DNA of 64,000 nt, from positions 18,384,219 to 18,448,218 of the forward strand of contig JANAVB010031417.1 in the NCBI GenBank assembly GCA_029216955.1, given 5' to 3'. Source of the stretch: Iris pallida. Lineage: Eukaryota > Streptophyta > Magnoliopsida > Asparagales > Iridaceae. A program made the translations under genes and the position numbers. Positions 48,457 to 60,590 of this stretch are shown here, one piece after another (the first letter of the stretch is position 1; every line of letters starts with the position of its first letter). Below the pieces are notes generated by a model that worked only from the letters and a program-made list of their open reading frames with translations, did no database searches and was not told where the DNA came from.

Positions 48457-49656
48457 TATGTTGCTTTTAAATCGTAGCCGTGTCCAGGTTTCGTTCGCGT
48501 GCGTGTCGTCTTGTTCGTGTGTGGCCATTTCCGTGGTGTCCAACCATTCTTGTGTGTCCAGTCTGGAGTAGTTGGGTGCGTTGGACTGACAGGCGCGATC
48601 GAGTTGGTATCGAATGATCGTGGGGTGGTGCGTGAACTGCTGGGTTTCAATCTATTTTGAGGCTGAAATTATTTGTAGCTGAGTCGTGTTTAAATTTCTA
48701 AGTGTTTTGAGCTGGATGGTTGCTGTCAGGTTGGGTTATATAAAGTGCATGGTTTGGCTAAGTTGCATTCGGGTTTGTATTTATAACAATTGTGAATAGT
48801 TGAGATTGTGTGGGAATGTTTTAGTTGAGTTCATGAGGAGGATGAGTTTGGGATGGCTGATTGGTTTAACTGATTTTATTTTAATACAATATATATATTG
48901 TTGGCTGTTGAATGATCATATCTACATATATAGCAGTGGATGGATTTTATAGGCATTACTTTCTATCCTCTATTTTGGAATATTTTGCAAAGCAAGTCCA
49001 AAAATATGTAGAATATGGATGGGTTCCATAGCTTAGAGTAATGTTATTTCTTTAAGATGGTGATTAAGGTGTTATGTTGCAAACTTGACTTGGGAAGGTT
49101 TATAGGTGTTGAGTTGAGTTTTCGTATACATGGGTGATCATGTATAGTAGTAGAGTATTAGTATTTCTTGAGTTATAATAATAATTTTTTCATAACAATT
49201 TTTTATACCTATATTCAACCATTTATAATCTTGGTGTAGGTATCTAGAAATTTTATTAATATATGCTTCTATATAAACAAGAGAATCATAGAAAGGATTT
49301 TTGAATAATTAGTTATGGGTTTAACCAAATAACTTAACTGGTAGTTAGATATATTTAGAACTGTAAGATACCAACTTAGAGCTCGTGTAGTTATTAACCA
49401 ACTTGTATCAAATCATTATAAATACATGAAGACATCCAGTTCCTGATTACCAGTACTTTTCGGAGTCAGGCAAGTACTTTTCTACGGTTTTGTGCATTTA
49501 CATTCTTGTACGCTTTCTTGTGACACGTCATGGCACGATATCATGTACTCCTGTACTCCTGTATTCCTGTACCCTTGCTCTTGTACTTATTAGTGTCGGG
49601 TGGAGAAATATACTAGCCATGTGACCAATCCCGGTTACTATATATTCCTGTACCTA

Positions 49657-49748
49657 GCTTAGGCCTCGCACTGTGCACGCGGGTCCTAAGTCGTACCATA
49701 TTCATGTACTCCTGTGCATGCTCCTGTACTCACCCCAGTCGGTCACAT
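49657..49748 (+). promoter_or_regulatory. Hairpin and CCGG-type motif in E5
   Basis: CTTAGGCCTCGC (49658-49669) and GCGGGTCCTAAG (49679-49690) flank CTGTGCAC-type loop sequence, then CCCAGTCGGTCACAT. It has the same order and similar spacing to the acceptor as in E1. Confidence 0.5.
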
Positions 49749-49999
49749 GGACTAGATGTATTTCGATTTTGTGCACTTGTCATGTCTGGTACTTCAGGAT
49801 TATAGTTTCATTCCTGTACTTTACATGTTCCTGTACTTTACATTCATGTACTATAGTTCATGTACTATAGTTCATGTACTTATTTCATGTACTACTTTCA
49901 TGTACTTTCATGTTCATTCATGTATTTCATTTCCTGTACTCCTGTACCCTGTTCATATCATGTTCATGTTTCATTACCTAGAACTGTACTTTGCTCCGC

Positions 50000-50072
50000 T
50001 CCTGAATAGGATATGTTGCAGGTATGCTTGCAGGACATTGATCTACTCTATGGGCCAGAGCCCAGGATTTAG
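50000..50072 (+). other. Acceptor-like tract and candidate last exon (E5)
   Basis: TGAATAGGATATGTTGCAG (acceptor AG at 50020-50021) is followed by 16 codons, VCLQDIDLLYGPEPRI, and TAG at 50070-50072. The phase (0) agrees with the candidate exon 2 end at 39604. The tract is shared almost exactly with E1 (GAATAGGATATGTTACAG). Confidence 0.4.
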
Positions 50073-50369
50073 CTGAGCATGATGAGGCTTAGCTTGAGGT
50101 TTCAGGTTTAGATTACTTAGCTTTACTTTGAGATATTGACTTTAGAGTTCATAGCACTTTTTATTCCTGTTGATTCTGGTACATTATGATATTTGGATTT
50201 GTGGATTATGGTGATTATTCTGGGATACGTTTTTAGATGCTGTGATTCTATACTTTCATGCTTATCTGGTTAGTTTTCCCTAGCTTGGTACAGCTTACTT
50301 CGTCGTGTCTAACGACGAAGGCTGGGCGTGTCTGACTCGTGTCCGATTATTCGGGAGCGGGTCGTGACA

Positions 50370-50374
50370 GGGGG
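50370..50374. repeat. E5 target site duplication, right
   Basis: GGGGG within a run, matching 38421-38425. Confidence 0.8.
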
Positions 50375-50642
50375 GTTGGTCCACGGGTGGACCAACTCAA
50401 GGGGTTTAAAAATATATATATATATATATATTTAATAATGGAAACCAGAATTTAAATGAAGGGAGAATGTGTTTAAAATCGGGTCTGGGTTTCGGGAAGC
50501 TGGTCCGGGCTCGGGTCTCGTCACAACCAAAAAGCCGATTTAATTTTGAAATTAATTTTTAAATCCACAATTAATAATAATAATAGTAATAATATTATAT
50601 AATAATAACAATAATTCACACATCCTAAAACTGGGTTTCACA
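50375..50642 (-). repeat. E3 5' LTR, remaining part
   Basis: Continues the E3 LTR (compare 20890-21152: GTCCACGGGTGGACCAACTC in both) to the LTR start TGTGAAACCCAG at 50642. It includes a TA run not in the other copy. Confidence 0.92.
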
Positions 50643-50647
50643 CAAAG
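50643..50647. repeat. E3 target site duplication, right
   Basis: CAAAG, matching 18337-18341. Confidence 0.9.
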
Positions 50648-53144
50648 CGAGGGAGCACAAAGGGATTTATAAACAAGTTCAAGTGGAGCACGAACAAGAT
50701 TAGTTACAGATAATGGTACATAGAGTTTTGAAAAGCTCCAGAGAGATTTTTCACAAGGATATGGTACGACTAAGTGGATGCTTGATCAAGAATTTGGGAG
50801 GAAAGGCGTCTAGGGTAATATGATCCTTAGGCAGAAGGGGGATGAGATCACGGTTTTGGATTTTGAGATCAATGCATGGAGAAGGAAGGATACGATCTTC
50901 TAAATCTTAAATAGAATGATAAGCTGGCTAAATATGGATTGTCTCAAACAATATGAAAAGTCACTTAGAATAATCTGCAAATCAAGCGGACTGAGATAAT
51001 TATACACCAATTCATACTATTATTTAGCCTATCTATCAGGTCCCTAGGATAATATATGATCTATCAAGCACAGCCGGTCTCTTATTCCATAGTCCCACTC
51101 ATAATATTTTGAAAGTCCTTGATACCATCAAAATTTTCTTTCATTAGTACACTCCATTCTATGGCTCACCCTTTTCAACTGTAACTTTCGCTAACACAAT
51201 ATCAGGATGCTCATAATGTAATATGCCCAACTCTCCAGACGTCTTCAATTCTAAAAAAAAATTTCAATTCCTAACTTATCCTCTTTGAAATATCTTCATC
51301 CTCAAGAAATTTGTCATCCTCTATGTACTTACTTAGCTCTAGATTATATGCCTCAAACTATTTAGGACTACTCTGTCTTGAAACCTTTTTCTTCCATCTC
51401 ATGCCATAATCTCGTTCATGCGCTAGAACTTTCCACGTCAATATCCCGATATTTCATTAACAATTTCCTAATCTTCCCTCTATGTGTCATAAATTGTATC
51501 GTCTCCCTCCTCGAGATAATCTCCTCACTCTTTATCTGAATCTCAACTTCAAGATCTTGCTTAAGGGTATAATTCTCTCTATAATCATTTTTGTGTCATC
51601 CTAGATAATCATGGTCATATACCTCATCCTGATAACTTTTCCTTAAATTGCAATCTTATTCCTCTCCATTTATTCAGACCAACATATTGTTCCTTATAAA
51701 TTTTCTCTTCTTGTATATCCACTTCTTATCCTCGTACTAACACAATGTTCCAGATGCAACTCTTCAAGGGTCTCTAACTAACTTGCACCAATAGAGGGTT
51801 TACCAGTCGGGCTCTGGAGGTACAGCTCTAATTCTACTCCTAGATCCTTGGCTATAATTAATAATCGAAGATCATGATCAAATCTTAAACTTAATCAACT
51901 CTGACAATCCACACTATACTTCTACAAGCCTTAAGTCCTATACAATAACAACCTAACCAATGTTCTACCCTATCTATCCATAAACAATTATGCGTTACCC
52001 AAGCACGCCTAACTATCTGCTAACAAAATCTGAGACCTGGTCTAATAAGTACTTATCTCTAATACAACTATCATAGCCTACCGTATTGACTATTCTTCTA
52101 GTCTCTATCTCTAATAGTTCATCCAAGGTTGACTCGGCCAATATAAAAATCGTTGACTAGTCCAACTTAATCTTACACATCTTCCATGATCATATTTTTC
52201 TCTGATACATAATCTTCCTAGGATAGCTCCTCAATATCCAAGTAATCTCCTCTCCCATTATATCTTAATAAAAAATTTTGAATTTTTATTACAACTCTCA
52301 AATCTTATATCCGGTCATGATCATCATGTTTCATCATTTTGCTCATCCTGATGGTTCCTCGAACTTTAGTTGTTATCATCCATTGAAACTATCAAGTTGT
52401 CTTCCTTCAAGTCCAATCCTTGTGATCCAAGGAAATTTTTTTTTCTCCATAGTAAACCTGTATGGGTTTATCATAACCCTCTCCAGAACTCTATCTGACC
52501 CAAGCATGGGGTGATATAGTTTGGCCTAATAGTCATCATGTCTCCTGTATACACTGCACTATTCTCTATTCCTCATCCTATCTTAGTGAGGCGTCTTTAC
52601 AGTCTACCCACCTTATCTAATCACCTAGTCCTATCAAGTAGTTGTTACAACATCCTTCCAAGTTAACTTCCTAGCTCATAGTAATAATTCACATGAAGTT
52701 GTCGAATCACTAATATGCGACTATGCAATCATCCAACCAAGGAGATTTTCCTATAAAGATTTAAACCTCGACAAACATGTCATTCTTATCCAATCTGTCT
52801 ATCTAGTAAAGACATCTATCCAAACCTCTATGTACCCAAATAGTTACCCACAAGATATTCTATCTACCATAGTCACGATCAATAATAGGATATCGACGAA
52901 GTGATCGTCAACACAAGTGTTCGTCCTTCCGAGAGAGAAAAAGGCGAGAATTCATAAATATTATTTCAAGAACGGTATGATTGAGTACAAATAAGAAATT
53001 TTAAAGGCGATAATAGAAGTCAATGGGAATTTTTCAATAACAGTGTGGATTGAGATTCTAATATATCATCCTAACGCAGGCCGTCCGGTACAGTAACGTA
53101 ACCGAAACGATTTATCTAGACCTGCATGGGCCACCACTAAAACA
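50648..53144 (-). mobile_element. E7 interior, non-coding
   Basis: Lies between the E3 insertion and a primer-site-like block plus LTR edge at 53145. About 2.5 kb shows no gag or pol similarity in any frame. From 51050 to 52700 the plus strand is rich in C and T with recurring ATCCT, CTCCT and TCTATC words, so in element sense it is purine-rich. It is a non-autonomous interior or an old, decayed one. Confidence 0.55.
53119..53136 (-). other. Putative primer-binding site of E7
   Basis: Reverse complement of TGGTGGCCCATGCAGGTC, 8 nt from the LTR edge TGTCACGCCCC at 53145. Confidence 0.5.
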
Positions 53145-53515
53145 TGTCACGCCCCAGTTCCAAAATATATATAGGAACCTGAGCGTGACCATGCCAGCTA
53201 ATACGATCTAGGGTAAGCTCCCAATTTAATGGACTTAACCCTGGACGTACTCCACTGTAAAGGGGTAACTAAGAGTATCTGATCATCTACATCTCAATCC
53301 ACAGTAATGAAATGAACACCAAGAATGAACATAATATACTAAAGTTGGCCACCCAGTAATATACATGTTCGAACAAGCTCGAGAAGGAATAAGCTTGGTA
53401 ATAGTAGGCTACATAGCAGTATGAAGCAAATATAGGTGAGGATATAAGCTGGAAAGAATAAATGGAATATACCAGAACACAATATAAATATATACCTGAG
53501 ACCCCGGTGCATCAT
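53145..53515 (-). repeat. E7 5' LTR, part before E6
   Basis: Begins TGTCACGCCCCAG (end of the LTR in element sense) and is cut by E6 at 53516. It does not match the terminal sequence of the LTR at 12621, although that LTR adjoins E7's polypurine tract. Confidence 0.6.
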
Positions 53516-53927
53516 TGTCACTACCACATTTCTAGTGTGAGGGTATTTTTGTCATTTTTGGGGTAAATAAAATTTATTAGTATTAATTAGAAATTATGGG
53601 AATTTTTAGAAATTATTTTGGATTTATTTGGACTAGTTTAATTTTTGGCCAGTTTTGACTCATGTAGACCAACCTAGGAACTAACCATGGTTAGTTGGGC
53701 TTGGTTAGGTCAAGTGACCATAGTCTAACCTAGTGTGACTCAAGTTAGTGGTTAGTGATTCATAGAACTAGAATTAGAAATTTAGAAATCATTTGATTTG
53801 GTGAATGGCTTGTGGTTTCACAAGTCATTATGTGACTTAGCTAGATTGGACTCAAACCTAGCTCAACCCTAACCCAAAGTCAAGTGGTCAGCCATCCCTA
53901 ACTGAACCTAGGGATTCCCCCCCCCAT

Positions 53928-53935
53928 TATAAATA
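53928..53935 (+). promoter_or_regulatory. TATA box of E6 LTR
   Basis: TATAAATA after a C run; the same is at 63098-63105 in the 3' LTR. It would set transcription start near 53960. Confidence 0.65.
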
Positions 53936-56900
53936 TCCTCCTAGTTTTTAGGGCTAGCCTCCCTCCTTAGAAGAATAGCTCAAGGTTGGAAAGAGGTGAG
54001 TTCTTGCATAGAAAAATCCATTATAATTCCAATATAGGTCCTAAATTCCTCAAACTTGTTGCAACAGTTCCTAATGATGATTTTCTTGCTGTTGTGAATG
54101 TTTGGTTCAGTTTGGAGTTAATTTGGAGGATTTGGGATACCAAGTGAGGAGCTCACAAGAAGGCTTTTTCTATTGAACTTCACATAGAGGTATCTTTTCC
54201 ATTTCTCCATGAAACTCCTGTCAATCTTCATCAATAGGAGCCCTAAGTGATCCCCCTAGGGTTTGGATAGGTTTCGTCCCTGGTATAGGAGTTTTCGTGT
54301 CGTTTTGGACACGTATCAGCTCCTAGCCGTAGGTGTTTGACAAAATGCCTCAGTGAGCATTTTGTACTGTTTTTGAATTGTGTTTGAATAGGAAGCATCG
54401 ATTTGTAGTCGCTTACACATTTTTGGGACACTGGGGTGGTCCCTGTGTCGCGTCGTGTCGTTTTGGGACACGCGCACGCGCGGTTCTGTGGCGCGCGCAC
54501 GAGCACTGTAGCTCCCCTGCTACCAGCATGCTCGTGCGGGCTGCACAGGACACGTGGACACTTGAAACTCGACACGAAGCAAGGGGCAGTGTCTGTCATG
54601 ACACTCCCCAAGTCTTGTGTCTGTTGGTGTCGTGTCGGACACAAAAAACCGTGTGCACGAGGACTGGTTCTGTACACTGCACTGTGTGATGTTCCTGTGG
54701 TTTAAGATCTTGTAAAGTGTATTTAATTGATGTTTAAATTGATAATTAGATTCTAAATATGATGTTAAATCTCTGTTATGATAGGATTTGCAATTTGTTA
54801 GAATGTTAATGAGTTGTGGTTTCGAATTTGCAATGTGGTTTGTGAAATCCTGATACACATGTAACACTGATACCTTGACTTCACTGTTGTATAATTCCTG
54901 TTTTACTTTTAATTGTTCAATCAATTTCTTCCCACATATCACTAATACCATGTTAGCTAACTGTAGATTAATGGTTGTACAATTATGACATGATTAGATG
55001 CTCTTCATGTTAAGCTTTGTTGTGTAAATTTGGGAAGGGGGTTGGACAGGTACATTGTGGTATCAGTGAGGAATACCACTGTTCAATCCCTGTACACTCT
55101 ATAATCCAGGTTCCAGTTTAATTTCCTAACCCAAACTTCCCTGTTAACTTGATGACCAATCTATGTTAATTCCCTACATGCTGTTAATTCATGTTACTTC
55201 ATGTTTATGATTCAAATTGGGTTTTCAATGGGCAGTAGAAATTCAAGGTAGGGTATGGGAATAGAAGTTTTGACTGATAAATCAAACCTGAGATTAAAGT
55301 GCATGATTGATTCCCATCCTTTCCTTCTTACTGAGACTTGTTCTCAGAATCTGAGTTTTGGGTTAACTGAAAACTGGAAATTGGTTAGGTTATTTATTGA
55401 AGCCATGAACTATTTTTCCTGTGCACTTTGACACTGTTTTGTTCCCTTTTCATCACCAATGTTTTCCTGCACTTAATACACTGTCCACACACTGTTACTT
55501 TTCTTCACTGTTGATATTTACCTGTACACTGCATTTTCCTGAACACAGGCCACATTGTACTGTCACTTGTTGTTCTTTCTCTCCACTGCTTGTTTACTGA
55601 AACATACATGACACACTCATTTTCCTCTCATGTCATTATTCCTGCACACCATTGCACAGTTACACATTTCTTCCCTGTTTCTATTTCCTGCAGATAATTA
55701 CATTCTTCACTGCTATTGTTGCATTCACTGTCATTTACTAGTTCCTGCCTATCACCTATACACACACACAGCTTATTGTTTTCCTGTACACTGTATCCTT
55801 ATAATCCCTGAACACATGTTGTACACCCCTCCACATATTGTTCCTTGCACACACTTTTCTTCACTAATATATATTGCTTCACTGATTTCCTGTTTCCCAC
55901 ACACACAAGACTATAATTCCTGCACATTCCTACTGTCCTATTGCACTATTCACACACAAGCTTTCCCTCTTCACAGATTTCACCCCATGACACCCTTGCA
56001 ACTACACACACACATATTGTTGCACATATTCTTCTCATGCCTGTCTATATTAATATATATATACATATCATGTTCACTCTAGTATAGATGTAGTTGTGTG
56101 TATATAATGAATAATGTGGCTTCATGTATGAGTTGTGGGTTGTAAATAGTGTAGATCAATGATGTATGGTTATTATAGGCTTGTATTATATATATACTCT
56201 ATGTATGTGTTGGGGGTGTATAAGTGTAAGCCTTACTCATGTATACATGAAGTTCTTGATAGATAGCTAATGTGAGGTAAATTGATGTGTGTTGTTTGCT
56301 AGTTGTATAGCCTAGGATTGGTGTGTGTTGTCTAGAATAGAGTATTAGACTTGGTTGACCTAGTTTGACTTCCAGGGTTGACCAGAGTTGACCAAGAGTT
56401 GACTTTGGTCTAGATTGACTTAGAATTATATAGAATGCATAGTAGGACTCCATTTTGATATTCTGGACTTGTTGTGACTTGTGCTGTTCTGATTAGGAGC
56501 CAGACACCACTCCTTGGATAGTACGTTTCATACCGGACACTCAGTTACAGGCGAGTACATTCTCTGATCATTTCATATCCTGCTTAGAATTATTACCTGC
56601 AGTAGATTACTTTACTTGTACTGTCACGTTGGTTACACGGATTGGTACTATATGGATCTCTACATGCGATGTTATCTCCCTCGGGAGTATCGGGTACATT
56701 GTGCTTGTGCGTTTCACTTACATCATGTACTCCTGTACTTTCATTACATGTGCACTCCTGTGAATCTTGTACTCTCATGTTCACGGAGCCCCATGTATAC
56801 TATCATGTGCACCCTATATGGGCCCCCATGTGATATCCTGTGCAATAACATAACCTGTTTAGATCCTTGTGTATTGATTGGGGATACGGGGGAGTGCTAG

Positions 56901-57149
56901 TAGTCGTGTGAACATTTCCATTGTAGTGTAGATTCCTGTGCAACCTCGACATCCTGTGCAAATCTGTCCTGTTCACATGTGCTATCTCGTACTCTGATTC
57001 ACTAGTCACTGCTAGTTCTCTATGTATAGTAGATATTTACATTACAGTTCTCTTCCTGTTTACATACAGCATTCTTTCAGTACTTGTATCTTACTTTACT
57101 GCATGTTCATATTTTCTAACCTGCTATGAATTGTTGAGATGTACTGTGC

Positions 57150-57304
57150 TCGCTCCTGTCCTGACTGGACCTGTTGAAAATATTACAGAGGACGAGGAGG
57201 AGGCTTGCCTGGACACCTATTACGGGGCAGCCCTTGATGACACCTGTGAGCTGGACCCTCTGGAGGATCCAGCAGTAGCTGAGGACCTTCCCCCGACTGT
57301 TTAG
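57150..57304 (+). other. Acceptor-like tract and conserved tail in E6 LTR
   Basis: CTCGCTCCTGTCCTGACTGG and CTGTTGAAAATATTACAG (AG at 57187-57188) precede two bases and an open acidic stretch, DEEEACLDTYYGAALDD and onward to TAG at 57302-57304. It has the same phase as E1, E2, E3 and E4. E4 shares the upstream tract almost exactly. Confidence 0.55.
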
Positions 57305-57667
57305 ACTAGTTTAGATAGTTTATTATCTTTTGTAGTCTGGAGACTTGTTTAGTTAGACTCTTATTCTGGAGATCAGTTTTGTATATATTCTTTTATCTGA
57401 GACTTGTACTGCTGGGATTATCTTAGACTATGGTTTTATCTATTTCATTTCCTTGAGTTCTATTCATATCGTGCTATATCTTCCTTAGTTGTGATTGAGT
57501 TTCTATTGCTATGTCACCCCCATTCGGGGAGTATAAACTGTTTAGATATTTACATTGCTATATGTTGTGACCTAGGACAGCGTTCTACCGCCGACACTGC
57601 GACGTAGGCTGGACGTATTCACGTCTCGTGCCCTTACTCTAGGGTGCGGGTCGTGACACGTTTTTAG

Positions 57668-57685
57668 TGGTGGCCCATGCAGGTC
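57668..57685 (+). other. Putative primer-binding site of E6
   Basis: TGGTGGCCCATGCAGGTC, nine bases after the LTR end. Confidence 0.5.
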
Positions 57686-57897
57686 GACTAGAAGTGTAGT
57701 GGTACTCGAACTAGAGTATCGCTGCAGCCTGCTATAGGATATAGGATATAAATTTTAAGATACTCAATCACTTTAGGAAATCTTCTTTTATTGCCATCTA
57801 AATCCTTTTGTCTGCTGATCCTTTGAATTATAATTGTCCGCCTTTGTTATTTCGTTTCTTTCTCAGAAGTTGATACTCTTGTTTGTCTATCTTCAGG

Positions 57898-59160
57898 ATG
57901 GTAGAGACTCGTTCGCAGCGTGCCGTCCATGATGATGCTATAGAGAGGACTGCTACCTCTCAGCCAGCACGGCGAGGCCAGGGGACTGCAGCTCTTGTCA
58001 CCTCAGCTCGTGTTGAGACTTCGGCAGCCGCAGCAGGGGACATGCATCTACCGACTGGGAGGACAGGACCCGGTCTATCCAGAGGATCCTTTCCAGCCAC
58101 CACCGCCTCCAGGACATGTGGACGCAGCTCAGATGTTCGCATATTTTCAGCAGTTCATGGACCGACAGCAGGCTCGACAGGATAGAGGCATGGAGTTGGC
58201 TGTCACGACAGCCGTAGCTCGACCGGTGGTGCAGCAGCAGAGGACACCAGGGATCGAGGAGTTTCAGAAGATGAGCCCCAGAGACTTTATGGGGACAGAG
58301 GGGATCCTATATGCCGACGAGTGGATCGAGCATATGGAGGAGATCTTCCGCTTGGCCAGGATCCCGGCAGACCTTCAGATCGAGGCCGCAGCTAGCCGGA
58401 TGCGAGATCTTGCTCGCACCTGGTATCAGTCGAACCCCAGGGTGGGAGTACCAGGGCAGACTTGGGAGCAGTTCCGGGGCTTCTTCAAGAAGAAGTTCTT
58501 CCCGGATTCAGCAGTCAGAGCCTTGGAGACGCAGTTTGAGAGCTTGGTCCAGGGGAGCCTCTCAGTTGAGGAGTATGCGGGAGAGTTTGGTCGTCTCGGC
58601 AGGTTTGTTGAGGGTCTGAGCGAGACGGCAAAGGGCCAGAGGTTCCGAAAGGGTCTAGTCAAGGAGGTGAAGTCCCTGACCAAGGGGAACCGAGATGCTA
58701 TATTTGAGGAGATCTTGACGGGCGCGCTGCTAGCAGAGGATGATCTTGAGCTTAGGCTCAAGAGAGGGAGAGACCCAGCTGGGGGCAGTAGCAGCAGCGG
58801 GGGCCAGGCCAAGAGGCCTCATTTTCAGTACCAGCAGCCCAGGCAGTTTCAGCCGCAGCCGATTCAGCAGAGGCCGGCTCAGCAGCAGCATCAGGCACCC
58901 AGGCAGACAGTCAGTTGCACCTTCTGCAAGAAGCTAGGGCATGGATGGAATGAGTGCAGGAAGAGGCTCGGGAAGTGCCTTTTCTGCGGAGCAGCAGATC
59001 ACCAGATGAGGGATTATCCTAGGTCTGTGGGACGAACAGCTCAGGGAGGTGGAGCCAGAGCTCCAGCAGGTCAGCAGCGGGGACCAGCCCTGCCGACGCA
59101 GCAGCAGAGGTTCGTCCAGCACCAGCAGCAGGCCAGGGGAGGCCAGCAGGGGCGAGCTTT
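57898..59160 (+). pseudogene. gag: E6 gag
   Basis: The start is chosen at ATG 57898 (MVETRSQ), which matches E2 and E4. A 1-nt frameshift between about 58030 and 58075 moves to the frame with [19 protein letters not shown]. The capsid-type domain follows ([45 protein letters not shown]). After a Gln-rich linker come two knuckles, [14 protein letters not shown] intact and [14 protein letters not shown], where the last cysteine is tyrosine. Gag would assemble the particle and bind RNA. Without repairing the frameshift only the N-terminal 60 residues are read. Confidence 0.9.
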
Positions 59161-59630
59161 CGCCATGGCAGCTGGAGATGCAGAGGTGACTGGAGAGCTG
59201 ATTGCAGGTTCGATTCTTCTCGACTCCAGTCCAGCATTTGCATTGTTTGATTCTGGAGCATCGCATAGCTTCATTTCAGTATCTTTTGCGATTAGACACG
59301 GTATCATAGCTGAATCGTTGCCTAGGACTTACAAGATCACGACCGGGGGTGGTATTATCCTCGTGAGTGATGTTTGTAAGGGTCGGAGAGTAGTTTTGGG
59401 AGGCCGTGAGTTGGAGGTGAGCCTGCTCGTAATGCCATTGCCGAAGTACGATATAGTACTAGGCATGGATTGGTTGAGCAGGCACCACGCCAGTATCGAT
59501 TGCAGAGGGGGTAGAGTTCTGTTCAGAGCGCCGGGGGAGCCAGAGTTCGAATATTCCAGACGTCAGGCGGAGCAGAGCAGCGGAGTCTTCTGTGGAGTCT
59601 CGGTCGAGGAGCAGACGATTCCACACCCCT
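59161..59630 (+). pseudogene. E6 aspartic protease
   Basis: Continuous with gag in the second frame. [23 protein letters not shown] carries the D-S-G catalytic triad. [14 protein letters not shown] is the conserved C-terminal protease stretch before RT. The domain itself is intact but lies downstream of the gag frameshift. It processes Gag-Pol. Confidence 0.88.
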
Positions 59631-60590
59631 TGATAGTAGAGTACATGGATGTTTTCCCGGAGGAGTTGCCAGGACTGCCACCAGACAGGGACACAGAGTT
59701 CTCGATAGACTTGGTTCCAGGAGCGGAGCCCATTTCTCAGCATGTCTATCGGGTGAACAACAGCGAGCTGGTGGAGCTGAAGAAGCAGGTGGATGAGCTA
59801 CAGGACAAGGGCTTCATCCGCTCTAGTTCATCGCCTTGGGGTGCACCAGTGTTGTTTGTGCCGAAGAAGGATGGGTCAGTACGCATGTGTATTGACTATA
59901 GGGCACTCAACAACCTCACGATCAAGAACAGATACCCACTGCCGCGGATCGACGATCTATTTGACCAGTTGAGCGGAGCTCGGGTATTTTCTAAGATTTA
60001 TCTGAGGTCGGGATATCACCAGGTGAAGGTAAAGGGGGAGGATATTCCCAAGACCGCTTTCAGGACGCGGTATGGACAGTTCGAGTTTTTGGTTATGCCG
60101 TTTGGGCTAACCAATGCACCAGCTGTGTTTATGAACCTTATGAACAAGGTGTTCCATCAGTATCTGGATCAGTTTGTGGTAGTGTTTATTGATGATATCT
60201 TGATCTATTCCAAGACCGAGGAGGAGCACGAGGAGCATCTGCAGATAGTGCTGGAGATTCTCAGGAAGGAGCAGCTTTATGGAAAACTCTCCAAGTGTGA
60301 GTTTTTCTTGGACCGGGTGGACTTCTTGGGGCACGTGGTGACTGGAGATGGTATCTCAGTTGACCCCAAGAAGATTGTAGCAGTCGAGGCATGGACAGCG
60401 CCGACTTCAGTTGCAGAGATCAGGAGCTTCCTGGGGCTGGTAGGGTATTACCAGAGATTTGTGCAGGATTTCTCCCGGGTTGCAGAGCCGTTGACACGGT
60501 TGACCCGGAAGGATACTGAGTATGTATGGTCAGAGGAGTGTCAGGCGGCTTTTGATGAGTTGAAGAAGTGGCTGACGACAGCTCCGATTC
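59631..60590 (+). pseudogene. E6 reverse transcriptase with a lost catalytic residue
   Basis: [50 protein letters not shown] and [12 protein letters not shown] are present, as is [10 protein letters not shown]. In motif A the sequence is [12 protein letters not shown]: the codon at 59999-60001 is TAT, where E3 and the family have Asp. That residue binds the catalytic metal, so the enzyme should be dead. Otherwise the frame is open. Confidence 0.93.

Larger units (their letters stand above)
38426..50369 (+). mobile_element. E5: solo LTR of an E1-related family, interrupted by E8
   Basis: Begins TGTAACTCCACTTCC like the E1 LTR and ends CGGGAGCGGGTCGTGACA. No interior or second LTR is present, and a 5-bp duplication flanks it, so it is a solo LTR left by LTR-LTR recombination. 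Without E8 and its duplication it is about 3.47 kb. Its 3' part (49390-50369) aligns loosely with E1 2110-3075, including the hairpin, the acceptor and the LTR end. Confidence 0.9.
48457..50369 (+). repeat. E5 solo LTR, 3' part
   Basis: Continues E5 after E8. It is AT-rich to about 49380, then similar to E1 from the TTAACCAACTTGTA words onward, ending GTCGTGACA. From 49500 to 49990 TGTACT/CATGTACT words recur densely, a simple repeat also seen in E1. Confidence 0.88.
53516..57658 (+). repeat. E6 5' LTR (4143 bp)
   Basis: TGTCACTACC to GGGTCGTGACA, giving TGTCAC/GTGACA inverted ends. It has a TATA box at 53928, donor-like ATAGAG|GTATCT at 54189/54190, stem-loops at 54296-54313 and 54454-54472, a TTGAC cluster and the tail module at 57150-57304. 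ORFs within it are short and unconserved with known families. Confidence 0.95.

Noticed and set aside
52591..52616. Possible extra LTR edge and polypurine tract on the minus strand (TGTAAAGACGCC next to GGTGGGTAGAC)
   Set aside because: The usual TTTCGAGGACGAAA block is missing and no matching LTR end is found between 50648 and this point.
54243..54705. ORFs on both strands in the E6 LTR, repeated at 63413-63875
   Set aside because: The repetition is due to LTR identity; no domain is seen, and the codons contain inverted-repeat words rather than protein-like conservation.
55630..56082. 150-codon ORF in the E6 LTR rich in His, Cys and Leu
   Set aside because: Composed of CACACA and TTCCTGCAC-like simple words; no domain, and it falls within the putative LTR intron.
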